Notes: a model not told the origin generated them from the sequence alone. 64,000 nt of DNA from Streptomyces humicola (GCF_024436035.1 NZ_JANFNG010000003.1:310001-374000), one strand, 5' to 3'. Shown: positions 8,993 through 17,430, counted from the first letter of the stretch. Numbers and translations: made by a program.

Positions 8993-9340
8993 GTGGACGT
9001 GAAGACCGCCGCCGCCCTGCGCCGCCTGCGCATCATCTCCATCGCCGAGGCCATCTCCTTCCTCGCACTGCTGATCTTCGGCTCGCTGCTGAGCCGCATC
9101 ACCGACATCAACCTCGTGATGCCGCTCGGCATGATCCACGGCGTGCTCTTCATCCTGTACCTGCTCTTCCTCGCCGACGTGTGGAACAAGGCGAAGTGGC
9201 CGCTCGGGCGCGTCGGACTGTTCTTCCTCTTCGCCGTACTGCCCACCGGCGGCTTCTTCGGCGACCGCAGGATCCGCCGCGAGGAGGAGGCCGGCGCGAT
9301 CGCCGCCAGGGCGCGCAGGGAGGGAGTGGTGAACGCGTGA
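8993..9340 (+). CDS. DUF3817 family small membrane protein (first copy)
   Basis: A 115-residue protein with three hydrophobic segments (about 15-33, 41-62 and 75-90) and the family pattern [22 protein letters not shown]...LPTGGFF. DUF3817 proteins are conserved in actinobacteria and have no known function. The GTG at 8993 follows TGAGGA. The stop overlaps the start of the next gene (GTGA, 4 nt), so the two are co-translated. A diverged paralogue lies at 10294. Confidence 0.85.
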   Translation: MDVKTAAALRRLRIISIAEAISFLALLIFGSLLSRITDINLVMPLGMIHGVLFILYLLFLADVWNKAKWPLGRVGLFFLFAVLPTGGFFGDRRIRREEEAGAIAARARREGVVNA

Positions 9341-9633
9341 TCGTCGCCTTCTCCGTCACCCCGCTCGGCGTCGGCGAGGACGTGGGCGAGTACGTGGCCG
9401 ACGCGGTGCGCGTGGTGCGTGAGTCCGGGCTGCCGAACCGCACCGACGCGATGTTCACCTCCGTCGAGGGCGAGTGGGACGAGGTGATGGACGTCGTCAA
9501 GCGCGCCGTCGCCGTCGTCGAGGCGCGCGCCCCGCGTGTCTCGCTCGTTCTGAAGGCCGACATCAGGCCCGGCGTCACCGACGGGCTGACGGGCAAGGTG
9601 GAAGCGGTCGAGCGGCGCCTCGCCGAGCAGTAG
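9337..9633 (+). CDS. MTH1187-type thiamine-binding domain protein
   Basis: A 98-residue ferredoxin-fold protein of the DUF77/MTH1187 family ([24 protein letters not shown]..., [18 protein letters not shown]). Family members bind thiamine-like ligands or form small oligomeric sensors; no enzymatic role is established. The GTG start overlaps the upstream DUF3817 stop by 4 nt, and the frame gives a full family-length protein from this start. Confidence 0.85.
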   Translation: MIVAFSVTPLGVGEDVGEYVADAVRVVRESGLPNRTDAMFTSVEGEWDEVMDVVKRAVAVVEARAPRVSLVLKADIRPGVTDGLTGKVEAVERRLAEQ

Positions 9634-9733
9634 GCAGCAGTAGGCGCGCGCACGCCTCGGACCGCGTGCGGGCCGCCTGCCCGGATCGTGGAACGGCTCT
9701 GGCCTGCATATGACCCCCCGGTAGGCTCGGGGC

Positions 9734-10243
9734 GTGCCGAAGCCGTTGAGCCTGCCTTTCGACCCCATCGCGCGCGCCGACGAACTGTGGCGCCGCCGCT
9801 GGGGCGCCGTGCCGTCGATGGCAGCGATCACGTCGGTCATGCGTGCGCAGCAGATCCTGCTCAGCCAGGTCGACGCCATCGTCAAACCGTACGGACTGAC
9901 CTTCGCCCGTTACGAGGCGCTGGTGCTGCTCACCTTCAGCCAGGCCGGCGAACTGCCCATGTCCAAGATCGGTGAACGCCTGATGGTTCACCCGACCTCC
10001 GTCACCAACACCGTCGACCGCCTCGTCAGATCCGGCCTCGTCGACAAGAGGCCCAACCCCAACGACGGCCGCGGCACGCTTGCCTCCATCACCGACAAGG
10101 GCCGCGAGGTGGTCGAGGCGGCCACCCGCGACCTGATGGCGATGGATTTCGGTCTCGGGGTCTACGACGACGAGGAGTGCGCGGAGATCTTCGCGCTGCT
10201 GCGGCCGCTGCGGATAGCGGCGGGGGACTTCACGGGGGAGTGA
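9734..10243 (+). CDS. MarR-family transcriptional regulator
   Basis: A 169-residue MarR protein: dimerisation helices (DELWRRRWG...), a winged helix with KIGERLMVHPTSVTNTVDRLVRSGLV, and the wing KRPNPNDGRGT followed by LASITDKG. The start is GTG at 9734. It lies 100 nt after the MTH1187 gene and 50 nt before the second DUF3817 gene, all on the plus strand, so it may control the small membrane proteins or icmA downstream. No ligand can be inferred. Confidence 0.9.
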   Translation: MPKPLSLPFDPIARADELWRRRWGAVPSMAAITSVMRAQQILLSQVDAIVKPYGLTFARYEALVLLTFSQAGELPMSKIGERLMVHPTSVTNTVDRLVRSGLVDKRPNPNDGRGTLASITDKGREVVEAATRDLMAMDFGLGVYDDEECAEIFALLRPLRIAAGDFTGE

Positions 10244-10293
10244 GGCGGGGGTCCCGCGAGGAGCTCCAGGAGGGCCGCGTACGCTCGTCTGCC

Positions 10294-10632
10294 ATGAAGC
10301 AGAGTGTCCTGACCCGGTACCGCGTGATGGCGTATGTCACGGGTGTCCTTTTGATCCTGCTGACGATCGGCGTGATCGCCAAGTACCTGCTGCACGTCAA
10401 CGGTGCGGCCGGGTTCGTCGGCATCGTGGGCATCGCGCACGGCTGGCTCTACATCGTCTACCTGGTCTTCGCCTTCGACATGGGCAGCAAGGCCAAGATG
10501 CCGTTCGCCAGGCTGCTATGGGTGCTGCTCGCCGGCACCGTGCCGACCGCGGCGTTCTTCGTCGAGCGCGGGGTCACCCGCGAGCTGGAGCCGCTGGTGC
10601 GGGACGCGTCCCCGGAGCCGGTCAAGGTCTGA
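10294..10632 (+). CDS. DUF3817 family small membrane protein (second copy)
   Basis: A 112-residue protein with three hydrophobic segments and the same skeleton as the protein at 8993 (G-AHGWLYIVYLVFAFD-KAKMP-ARL...VPTAAFFVER). The ATG at 10294 follows CAGGAGGGC. Its function is unknown. It sits between a MarR gene and the palindrome-controlled icmA promoter. Confidence 0.85.
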   Translation: MKQSVLTRYRVMAYVTGVLLILLTIGVIAKYLLHVNGAAGFVGIVGIAHGWLYIVYLVFAFDMGSKAKMPFARLLWVLLAGTVPTAAFFVERGVTRELEPLVRDASPEPVKV

Positions 10633-10674
10633 GGCCCCCGAGGCCGCCCCTTGTGCGTCCGCTCTCTCTCACCG

Positions 10675-10702
10675 ACAATTACTAGGACGTCCTAGTAATT
10701 GT
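10675..10702. promoter_or_regulatory. Perfect 28-bp palindrome upstream of icmA
   Basis: ACAATTACTAGGAC followed by its exact reverse complement forms a perfect 28-bp dyad, AT-rich at the edges, 61 nt before the icmA ATG. It is far longer than expected by chance and lies where a repressor would block the promoter. It does not resemble the 14-bp palindrome in front of the nearby TetR gene. Confidence 0.8.
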
Positions 10703-10763
10703 TTGCGTGCCACTGGAGGCCCGCGACCCGGGCGCCGGAGGCGAAGAGAGGCGGAGACACCGC

Positions 10764-12464
10764 ATGGATGCTGCAGCCATCGAGGAGGGACGCCGCCGCT
10801 GGCAGGCGCGTTACGACGCCGCCCGCAAGCGTGACGCGGACTTCAGTACGCTCTCCGGCGATCCCGTGGAGCCCGTCTACGGTCCCCCCGAAGGCGGTAC
10901 CGTGCCCGGGTTCGAGCGGATCGGCTGGCCGGGAGAGTACCCGTTCACCCGGGGCCTGTATCCGACCGGCTACCGCGGGCGCACCTGGACCATCCGCCAG
11001 TTCGCCGGCTTCGGCAACGCCGAGCAGACCAACGAGCGCTACAAGATGATCCTGGGCAACGGCGGCGGCGGGCTCTCCGTCGCGTTCGACATGCCCACCC
11101 TGATGGGGCGCGACTCCGACGACCCGCGCTCGCTCGGCGAGGTCGGCCACTGCGGGGTGGCCATCGACTCCGCCGCCGACATGGAGGTCCTCTTCAAGGA
11201 CATCCCGCTCGGGGACGTCACCACCTCCATGACCATCAGCGGCCCCGCCGTCCCCGTCTTCTGCATGTACCTCGTCGCCGCCGAACGCCAGGGCGTCGAC
11301 CCGTCCGTCCTCAACGGCACGCTGCAGACCGACATCTTCAAGGAGTACATCGCCCAGAAGGAGTGGCTCTTCGAGCCCGAGCCCCATCTGCGCCTCATCG
11401 GCGACCTGATGGAGCACTGCGCGGCCCGCATCCCCGCGTACAAGCCGCTGTCGGTCTCCGGCTACCACATCCGCGAGGCGGGCTCGACGGCCGCCCAGGA
11501 GCTCGCCTACACCCTCGCCGACGGCTTCGGCTACGTGGAACTCGGTCTCTCCCGCGGTCTCGACGTCAACACCTTCGCGCCCGGCCTGTCGTTCTTCTTC
11601 GACGCGCACGTCGACTTCTTCGAGGAGATCGCCAAGTTCCGTGCGGCGCGGCGCATCTGGGCGCGCTGGATGCGCGACGTGTACGGCGCGACGAGCGAGA
11701 AGGCGCAGTGGCTGCGCTTCCACACCCAGACCGCGGGCGTCTCGCTCACCGCCCAGCAGCCCTACAACAACGTCGTGCGCACCGCTGTCGAGGCGCTCGC
11801 CGCCGTGCTCGGCGGCACCAACTCGCTGCACACCAACGCCCTCGACGAGACCCTCGCGCTGCCGAGCGAGCAGGCGGCCGAGATCGCCCTGCGCACCCAG
11901 CAGGTGCTGATGGAGGAGACGGGCGTGGCCAACGTGGCCGACCCGCTGGGCGGTTCGTGGTACGTCGAGGCGCTGACCGACCGCATCGAGGCCGACGCCG
12001 AGAAGATCTTCGACAGGATCAAGGAACTGGGCGCACGGGCCGTGCCGACCGGTGAGCACCCCATCGGCCCCATCACGTCGGGCATTCTGCGCGGCATCGA
12101 GGACGGCTGGTTCACCGGCGAGATCGCCGAGGCCTCCTTCCGCTATCAACAGGCCCTGGAGAAGGGCGACAAGCGCGTCGTCGGCGTCAACTGCCACACC
12201 GGCTCGGTCACCGGCGACCTGGAGATTCTGCGGGTCAGCCACGAGGTCGAGCGCGAGCAGGTGCGGGTGCTCGCCGACCGCAAGGCGGGCCGCGACGACG
12301 CGGCCGTACGCAGGGCGCTGGACGCGATGGTCGCGGCCGCGCACGGTGGGAGCAACATGATCGAGCCGATGCTCGACGCGGTACGCGCCGAGGCGACCCT
12401 GGGCGAGATCTGCGGCGCGCTGCGCGAGGAGTGGGGGAGTTACACCGAGCCGGCGCGCTTCTGA
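10764..12464 (+). CDS. icmA: Isobutyryl-CoA mutase large subunit
   Basis: A 566-residue B12-dependent acyl-CoA mutase catalytic subunit lacking the C-terminal cobalamin-binding domain, as expected when IcmB is a separate protein encoded elsewhere. Two residues mark isobutyryl- rather than methylmalonyl-CoA specificity: F80 (TIRQFAGF, Tyr in methylmalonyl mutase) and Q198 (EYIAQKE, Arg in methylmalonyl mutase). The enzyme interconverts isobutyryl-CoA and n-butyryl-CoA, joining valine breakdown to butyryl-CoA used for polyketide starters and the ethylmalonyl pathway. The ATG at 10764 gives exactly 566 residues, the known IcmA length. The end overlaps the convergent TetR gene by 25 nt. Confidence 0.94.
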   Translation: MDAAAIEEGRRRWQARYDAARKRDADFSTLSGDPVEPVYGPPEGGTVPGFERIGWPGEYPFTRGLYPTGYRGRTWTIRQFAGFGNAEQTNERYKMILGNGGGGLSVAFDMPTLMGRDSDDPRSLGEVGHCGVAIDSAADMEVLFKDIPLGDVTTSMTISGPAVPVFCMYLVAAERQGVDPSVLNGTLQTDIFKEYIAQKEWLFEPEPHLRLIGDLMEHCAARIPAYKPLSVSGYHIREAGSTAAQELAYTLADGFGYVELGLSRGLDVNTFAPGLSFFFDAHVDFFEEIAKFRAARRIWARWMRDVYGATSEKAQWLRFHTQTAGVSLTAQQPYNNVVRTAVEALAAVLGGTNSLHTNALDETLALPSEQAAEIALRTQQVLMEETGVANVADPLGGSWYVEALTDRIEADAEKIFDRIKELGARAVPTGEHPIGPITSGILRGIEDGWFTGEIAEASFRYQQALEKGDKRVVGVNCHTGSVTGDLEILRVSHEVEREQVRVLADRKAGRDDAAVRRALDAMVAAAHGGSNMIEPMLDAVRAEATLGEICGALREEWGSYTEPARF

Positions 12465-13111
12465 TCAGGCTGGCCGGCGGCCGCCTCCGTACGGATCTGC
12501 TGCATCGCCGCCGGCAGGCCGCCGATCAGCAGCGCGGTGAAGGTGCGGGCCCAGGAGGTGTCCACCGGCTCGCCGCTGACCAGCGTGCGGTGCACCACCG
12601 CGCCCGCGATCACGTCGAAGATCAGGTCCGCGTTGCGGGCCGCCGCGTCCTCCCCGGCCTTGTCGTCGGAGTCGAGCGGCAGCTCGCCGCGGGCCTGGGC
12701 GCGCTCCCGGCCCAGCTCGACGAGGCGCTTCTGGCGGTCGACGATGGCGTGCCGGATGCGCAGGCGCAGCGCCTCGTCGTGCGTCGACTCGGCGACCACG
12801 GCCATCAGGGCGGTCTTGGTCTCCGGACGGTCGAGCAGCGCCCCGAACTCCATCACCACGCCTTCGACGTCGGCGGCGAGGCTGCCGCGGTCGGGCAGCT
12901 GGAGTTCGTCGAAGAGCGCGGCGACCGCGTCGAGCACCAGCTCGTTCTTGTTGGCCCAGCGGCGGTACAGGGTGGTCTTGGCGACTCCGGCGCGCTCGGC
13001 GACATGGCCCATCGTCAGCTTTCCCCAGCCGACGTCGACCAGCGCGGATCGTGTCGCGTCGAGTATGGCCTCATCCGCCTCGGCGTTTCGAGGTCGTCCC
13101 GTGCGGCTCAT
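12440..13111 (-). CDS. TetR-family transcriptional regulator
   Basis: A 223-residue TetR protein from the ATG at 13111 (MSRTGRPRNAEADEAILDAT). The N-terminal HTH is typical: LTMGHVAERAGVAKTTLYRRWANKNELV. The C-terminal all-helical domain presumably binds a small ligand. A GTG at 13162 would add 17 residues, but that would put the palindrome at 13122-13135 inside the gene; the start after the palindrome fits better. The gene is tail-to-tail with icmA, sharing 25 nt, so the two transcripts would be antisense at their ends. Confidence 0.88.
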   Translation of the reverse strand: MSRTGRPRNAEADEAILDATRSALVDVGWGKLTMGHVAERAGVAKTTLYRRWANKNELVLDAVAALFDELQLPDRGSLAADVEGVVMEFGALLDRPETKTALMAVVAESTHDEALRLRIRHAIVDRQKRLVELGRERAQARGELPLDSDDKAGEDAAARNADLIFDVIAGAVVHRTLVSGEPVDTSWARTFTALLIGGLPAAMQQIRTEAAAGQPDQKRAGSV

Positions 13112-13121
13112 CCAGGCGACC

Positions 13122-13135
13122 CTACCGCGCGGTAG
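13122..13135. promoter_or_regulatory. 14-bp palindrome before tetR
   Basis: CTACCGCGCGGTAG is a perfect palindrome 11 nt upstream of the TetR start codon. Its size and place are typical of a TetR-family autoregulatory operator. Confidence 0.65.
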
Positions 13136-13361
13136 CCGGTGGTCGCCGGTGAGGGAAATCACGCCCGAGTCGGCCGTAGCTATTGCGGGGGCGGGTACTC
13201 ATGGAGTTACGCTACGAGCCGTAGCGAAAGAGCGATGACCACAAGCGACGACCACGGGCGTGGGTGGGGACCCACGCCAACGGGTAGTGATGCATGGGCC
13301 GACACCGTCGGCGGGCAGGGCGTGTTCACGATAATCCCGGCGAGGGGGGAGGATTGGCCTT

Positions 13362-14318
13362 ATGCAGCCACGGAACATGTCCATGAGCGGCGTGGTCGAC
13401 CTCGCCGCGGTGAAGGCGGCGGGTGAGGCCAAGCAGAAGGCCGAGCAAGCCCGCCGGGAGCAGAGCGCCCGCGGGGGCGGGCAGAGCACCGGCCCCGCGC
13501 AGCTGGTGATCGACGTCACCGAGGAGACCTTCGAGAGCGAGGTCCTCCAGCGGTCCGCCGAGGTCCCGGTCGTGATCGATTTCTGGGCGGAGTGGTGCGA
13601 GCCGTGCAAGCAGCTCGGCCCGATGCTCGAACGCCTCGCCCAGTCGTATGCGGGGCGGATCGTGCTCGCCAAGATCGACGTCGACGCCAACCAGCTGCTC
13701 TTCCAGCAGTTCGGTGTCCAGGGCATTCCCGCGGTCTTCGCGGTGCTGGGCGGCCAGGCGATGCCGCTCTTCCAGGGCGCGGCGCCGGAAGCGCAGGTGC
13801 GCGAAGTGCTCGACCAGCTGATCGCGGTGGCCGAGCAGCGGTTCGGTATCACCGGCATCCAGGTCGACGGCGAGGCCGCCGCGGCCGAGGCGCCCAAGGC
13901 ACCGGAGAATCCCGTTCTGGCAGCCGCCCACGAGGCGCTCGACCGCGGTGATCTCGGCGGCGCCGTCAACGCATACAAAAACGTCCTGTCCGACGACCCG
14001 GCCAACGTCGAGGCGAAGCTGGGTCTCGCCCAGGCCGAGCTGCTGCGCCGGGTGCAGGACAAGGACCCGCAGGCCGTGCGCAAGGCGGCGGCCGAGAGCC
14101 CGGCGGATGTCGACGCCCAGATCGACGCGGCCGACCTGGACATGGTCGGCGGCCACGTGGAGGACGCCTTCGGCCGGCTGGTCGAGACCGTGCGGCGCAC
14201 GGCGGGCGAGGACCGCGATCGTGCCCGGGTCCACCTGCTCGAACTGTTCGATGTCGTCGGCTCGGACGACCCGCGGGTGAGCCAGGCCCGCACCACGCTT
14301 GCGCGCGTGCTGTTCTGA
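13362..14318 (+). CDS. Thioredoxin-domain protein with C-terminal TPR-like region (CnoX/YbbN-like)
   Basis: A 318-residue cytoplasmic protein. Residues 1-45 are a charged, Gln/Ala-rich leader. Residues 48-155 are a thioredoxin fold with the active site WCEPC (C79 and C82) and the cis-proline at 123 (GIPAVF). Residues 175-318 are helical with TPR-like repeats (NPVLAAAHEALDRGDLGGAVNAY). This architecture matches the YbbN/CnoX group, which acts as a chaperone-like or redox-linked holdase. GGGGGGAGGA precedes the ATG. A strong terminator follows at 14363-14400, so it is monocistronic. Confidence 0.88.
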   Translation: MQPRNMSMSGVVDLAAVKAAGEAKQKAEQARREQSARGGGQSTGPAQLVIDVTEETFESEVLQRSAEVPVVIDFWAEWCEPCKQLGPMLERLAQSYAGRIVLAKIDVDANQLLFQQFGVQGIPAVFAVLGGQAMPLFQGAAPEAQVREVLDQLIAVAEQRFGITGIQVDGEAAAAEAPKAPENPVLAAAHEALDRGDLGGAVNAYKNVLSDDPANVEAKLGLAQAELLRRVQDKDPQAVRKAAAESPADVDAQIDAADLDMVGGHVEDAFGRLVETVRRTAGEDRDRARVHLLELFDVVGSDDPRVSQARTTLARVLF

Positions 14319-14362
14319 CGTGGGCACTCACCGTGAGTGGTCGTTGATGATTTAGCGACCTG

Positions 14363-14400
14363 GCGGCCGCGTTTATCAAATCTTGATAAAACGCGGCCGC
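14363..14400 (+). terminator. Strong intrinsic-type terminator after the thioredoxin-like gene
   Basis: The arms GCGGCCGCGTTTATCAA (14363-14379) and TTGATAAAACGCGGCCGC (14383-14400) pair over 17 bp with one bulged A and a 3-nt loop. It lies 45 nt after the stop codon. Confidence 0.85.
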
Positions 14401-14525
14401 CGTTACCTGTAGTAAGCCGCGGCGATCTTGCTGTCCGGTCACGTCCGGGTGTGTCTGAATTTGGCCACCCCCTTTTATGTACGCTCTGTGTCCGTCCTCC
14501 ACTTGTCGGACGCACGTCGGTTATC

Positions 14526-14547
14526 CCGCCGTTACTCGGCGGTAACG
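14526..14547. promoter_or_regulatory. Overlapping inverted repeats in DUF6230 promoter region
   Basis: CGTTAC-TCGGCG-GTAACG (14530-14547) overlaps CCGCCG-TTACT-CGGCGG (14526-14542). Either could be a protein-binding dyad. As RNA the two hairpins would be mutually exclusive. Confidence 0.4.
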
Positions 14548-14678
14548 ACCCCCCTTGTGTCGCGGCTTGGAATCGACAACGATCGGCGGCGCTCGGTCCA
14601 TTCACACAGTTCCGCCCCCACCGGAGCCGCTGCGAAGGGTCCCCACCGAGCGGGCACGCGGCAACTGCCGTCGTGCTC

Positions 14679-14721
14679 TTGGGCAGGGGGGTACTTGTCC
14701 GACCGGACAGGTCCTGCCCAA
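14679..14721 (+). other. Long hairpin in DUF6230 leader
   Basis: The outer arms TTGGGCAGG (14679-14687) and CCTGCCCAA (14713-14721) are perfect complements. Inside, TGTCCG (14696-14701) faces CGGACA (14704-14709), with further pairing 14693-14695 to 14710-14712. A GGGGT bulge lies on the 5' side. It ends 194 nt before the DUF6230 ATG. Confidence 0.6.
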
Positions 14722-14915
14722 CAGCAGGTTGCGCGAGAGCGTGGCCAGTGGTTGTCGCTCGGGGGTGATCGCCGGTGCTTCGGGCACGGGCCGTCCTGCA
14801 GGTACGACGGTCCCCGACGACGGCGCTCTCCTTCCCGAGGACGTAGCACTTCTCCCATCCCAGGCCCGGATCGCGCATCCAGGCCGGAGATGTACGTCCG
14901 AGAAGGAGGAAAGTC

Positions 14916-15539
14916 ATGGAGTCCAACACGGCTCGTGGCGGGACCAGATGGAAGCGGTTCGCCGTCGTCATGGTGCCGAGCGTTGCTGCCACGGCCGCGA
15001 TAGGTGTCGCCCTTGCACAGGGCGCTCTCGCGGCATCGTTCAGCCTCTCCGGCCAGCAGTTCAAGGTCAGCACCGACAAGCTCGTCGGTCAGGGCTTCCT
15101 GCAGTACGGGGCCGTTGACGCGCTGCACAACGGCCAGCAGGTTCCGGTCGCGGTCTCGGCGTTCAAGAGCGCCCAGATCACCAACCTGTGCCAGTCGGTC
15201 GTCGTTCCCGTCCCGATGTTCGGCGACTTCTCGATGAAGCTGACCGCCGGCGGCAGCGGTACTCCGGTCCAGGCGCAGAACCTCTACATCGACCTGGACC
15301 AGCTGAACGCCGACGCCCAGTTCAACAACATCAATATCGGTGTTGCCGCAGGCGACAGCACCAAGGGCCCCGGCATGAAGGGCGGCAACGAGAAGGCGGA
15401 CCCGGGCTCCTTCGCCCAGGAAGCCGACTCGGCGACGCTGACCGGTGTCAAGCAGACCGCCTGGGCGACCAGCGCGGGAACGTTCAAGCTCAGCGGCCTG
15501 CAGATGAAGGTCAGCAAGGGCGACAACGAGTGCTTCTGA
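14916..15539 (+). CDS. DUF6230 family secreted/envelope protein
   Basis: A 207-residue protein with a basic N-terminus (RWKRF), a hydrophobic segment at about 16-38 and a likely cleavage after ALA-39 (GALA-ASF). The mature part is Gly/Ser/Asn-rich beta-type sequence (FSLSGQQFKVSTDKL, LYIDLDQLNADAQF) with two cysteines near residues 92 and 206 that could form a disulfide. Homologues are labelled DUF6230, sometimes mis-called cholesterol esterase; no catalytic motif is visible. A strong RBS (AAGGAGGAAA) precedes the ATG. It heads a three-gene operon with DUF6114 and a Ser-rich protein. Confidence 0.85.
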   Translation: MESNTARGGTRWKRFAVVMVPSVAATAAIGVALAQGALAASFSLSGQQFKVSTDKLVGQGFLQYGAVDALHNGQQVPVAVSAFKSAQITNLCQSVVVPVPMFGDFSMKLTAGGSGTPVQAQNLYIDLDQLNADAQFNNINIGVAAGDSTKGPGMKGGNEKADPGSFAQEADSATLTGVKQTAWATSAGTFKLSGLQMKVSKGDNECF

Positions 15540-15651
15540 GCCGCTGACGCGCTCGTACGCACATCGACGGCCGGGTGAGGGACGGGACCTCGTCCCTCGC
15601 TCGTGCCGTCGCAACTGAACCACCATTGCCGGTCGCAGGGAGCTGTTTACG

Positions 15652-16203
15652 ATGAGCGCCGAGTCGCAGATGAGCGCCAAGCCGCACGGACTGCTTGACC
15701 GAATCGGCAGTTGGCGCCGGTCCTTCCGTTCGTGGCGTGATCAGCGCCCGTTCTGGGCGGGGCTGCTGACGCTGCTGGGCGGACTGCCGATCATGTATTT
15801 GCCCTACGCCAACCTGACCCTCGGCCAGTTGACGATCCGCATGGCCACCACGGCCGGTTCCGGATCGTTGATCATCGGCGTACTGCTGGTGGTGCTCGGC
15901 ATCACCATGTGGTTCCAGTCGGCGGCCCGATTCTTCGCCGGCGTCGCCGCGATCCTGCTGGCGCTGGTCTCGCTGGTCGTCTCCAACTTCGGAGGCTTCC
16001 TGGTCGGCTTCCTGCTGGCGCTGATAGGCGGCGGCCTGTCGATCGCGTGGGCGCCCGGCACCACGGCGCCGGACGCCGCGGGCGAGGGCGCCACGCCCCC
16101 GGGACCCGCGGGCGACGGCGGCGGTGGCCACGAGAGGACCCCGGAGCCCGCCTGGTCGGCGTTCGGGGACGACAAGTCGCTGAACGGGAGGCACCGTGCG
16201 TGA
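15652..16203 (+). CDS. DUF6114 family integral membrane protein
   Basis: A 183-residue protein with a basic cytoplasmic start (RSWRDQRPFWAG) and four hydrophobic segments between residues 35 and 140, then a hydrophilic Pro/Gly-rich tail (DAAGEGATPPGPAG). This matches DUF6114 membrane proteins, whose function is unknown. The spacing to the DUF6230 gene is 112 nt, and its stop overlaps the next gene by 8 nt, so membrane and secreted components are produced together. Confidence 0.85.
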   Translation: MSAESQMSAKPHGLLDRIGSWRRSFRSWRDQRPFWAGLLTLLGGLPIMYLPYANLTLGQLTIRMATTAGSGSLIIGVLLVVLGITMWFQSAARFFAGVAAILLALVSLVVSNFGGFLVGFLLALIGGGLSIAWAPGTTAPDAAGEGATPPGPAGDGGGGHERTPEPAWSAFGDDKSLNGRHRA

Positions 16204-17416
16204 CGATGCTCTGCCGGAGGACCAGGTCGCCGAGGGCGACGGTTCCGGTACGAGAACGGGGCCGCGCCACGCGGCTCCCCGCAAGTCGCTGCTGACCCGT
16301 GCCAACGCCTCGGCGGGCAAGGCGATAGCGATGGCCGCCATGCCGACCGCCGTGATCATGGGCATGGGACTCACGCCGCGCCTCGCCTCGGCCGACGAAC
16401 TGCCCAAGAACCCCTTCTCGGGCGACAGTTGCGTCAGCCAGTCCGACTCGCCCTCGCCGTCGAGCTCGGCGTCGGCTTCCCCCTCCGCGACGCCCTCGCC
16501 GTCCGCCTCCCCGTCGACCTCGCCGACGCCGTCAGCCTCGCCGAAGGCTTCGACACAGGCCAAGGCACCGGGCGCGTCGAAGTCGTCGGGGTCCTCGTCG
16601 GCCGGCAGCACGTCGAACACGACGAACTCCGGGGGCGGGCTGCTCGGCGGACTCAGCAACACGCTCTCCGGCCTGGGCAACACCCTCACCGGGGGCGGCG
16701 GCTCGTCGTCCGCGTCGCCCACGCCCAGCGCCTCGCCGTCGGCGAGCTCGTCGGGCAGCGGCAGCAGCGGCCTGCTGGGCTCGGTGACGAAGACGGTGAG
16801 CAAGACCACGGGCTCGGTCGCCTCGACCGCCAAGGGCGCCACGGACTCCGTGACCAAGACGGTCTCCAACGCGGCCTCCGCGCTCCCCACGGCCTCGTCG
16901 TCGTCCTCCGGGAACGGCACGCCGTACCCGTGCCCGACCTACAACGCCAAGGCGCTCGCCGACGCGGGCCTTGAGCAGACGCCGGAGCTGCTGCCCAACC
17001 AGCCCTGGGTGCTCAAGACCTCCCTGCTGACCCTGACCGGCCTGGACTACCACGGCGTCGTGAAGGTGAAGACGGAGAACGGCAGCGTCAAGGACGTGCT
17101 GAAGTTCACGGCCACCGCCGTGGACATCAAGGACCTCCACCAGATTCAGGACGGCTCCAACGGCACGTACAACCATGTCAAGGCCGCCCCGGGCAGTACG
17201 TCGACGATCCGCAACGGCACGGTGACGATGTACACCCAGGAGCTGAAGGGCGACCTCTTCGGGCTCATCCCGGTCACCTTCAGCCCCGACAGCCCGCCGC
17301 CGGTCAACGTTCCGTTCGCGTTCTTCACCAACGTCACGGTCACGCAGGCCGGGCAGTTCGGCGGCACGCTCACCGTGCCGGGCATGGACGCCTACGGAAA
17401 CACCTCGCCGGACTAG
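16196..17416 (+). CDS. Ser/Pro-rich secreted protein of the DUF6230-DUF6114 operon
   Basis: A 406-residue protein starting at GTG 16196 after GGAGGCACC. The N-terminal 40 residues are hydrophilic and cytoplasmic-like, followed by a hydrophobic stretch (43-60) and a probable signal cleavage after LASA (residue 66). Residues 80-240 form a Ser/Pro/Ala/Thr linker (SPSPSS, GLLGGLSNTL, TKTVSK repeats), bounded by C79 and C246. The C-terminal 160 residues are a compact beta-rich domain (PWVLKTSLLTLTGLDYHG...VTMYTQELKGDLFGLIPVTFSPDSPPPVNVPF). No catalytic motif is recognised. The linker suggests a domain held out through the cell wall. Confidence 0.8.
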   Translation: MRDDALPEDQVAEGDGSGTRTGPRHAAPRKSLLTRANASAGKAIAMAAMPTAVIMGMGLTPRLASADELPKNPFSGDSCVSQSDSPSPSSSASASPSATPSPSASPSTSPTPSASPKASTQAKAPGASKSSGSSSAGSTSNTTNSGGGLLGGLSNTLSGLGNTLTGGGGSSSASPTPSASPSASSSGSGSSGLLGSVTKTVSKTTGSVASTAKGATDSVTKTVSNAASALPTASSSSSGNGTPYPCPTYNAKALADAGLEQTPELLPNQPWVLKTSLLTLTGLDYHGVVKVKTENGSVKDVLKFTATAVDIKDLHQIQDGSNGTYNHVKAAPGSTSTIRNGTVTMYTQELKGDLFGLIPVTFSPDSPPPVNVPFAFFTNVTVTQAGQFGGTLTVPGMDAYGNTSPD

Positions 17417-17430
17417 TCCGGGAGCCGCAG

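Larger units (their letters stand above)
14401..14915 (+). other. 515-nt leader/promoter region of the DUF6230 operon
   Basis: No supported gene is present between the terminator and the DUF6230 start. The region is locally AT-richer near 14460-14500 and contains two structured elements, listed separately. The last 15 nt hold a very strong ribosome binding site (GAGAAGGAGGAAA). Confidence 0.6.

Noticed and set aside
8653-9885. 410-codon minus-strand frame spanning the nested palindromic element and the DUF3817/MTH1187 genes
   Set aside because: It covers two well-conserved plus-strand genes and has no recognisable domain.
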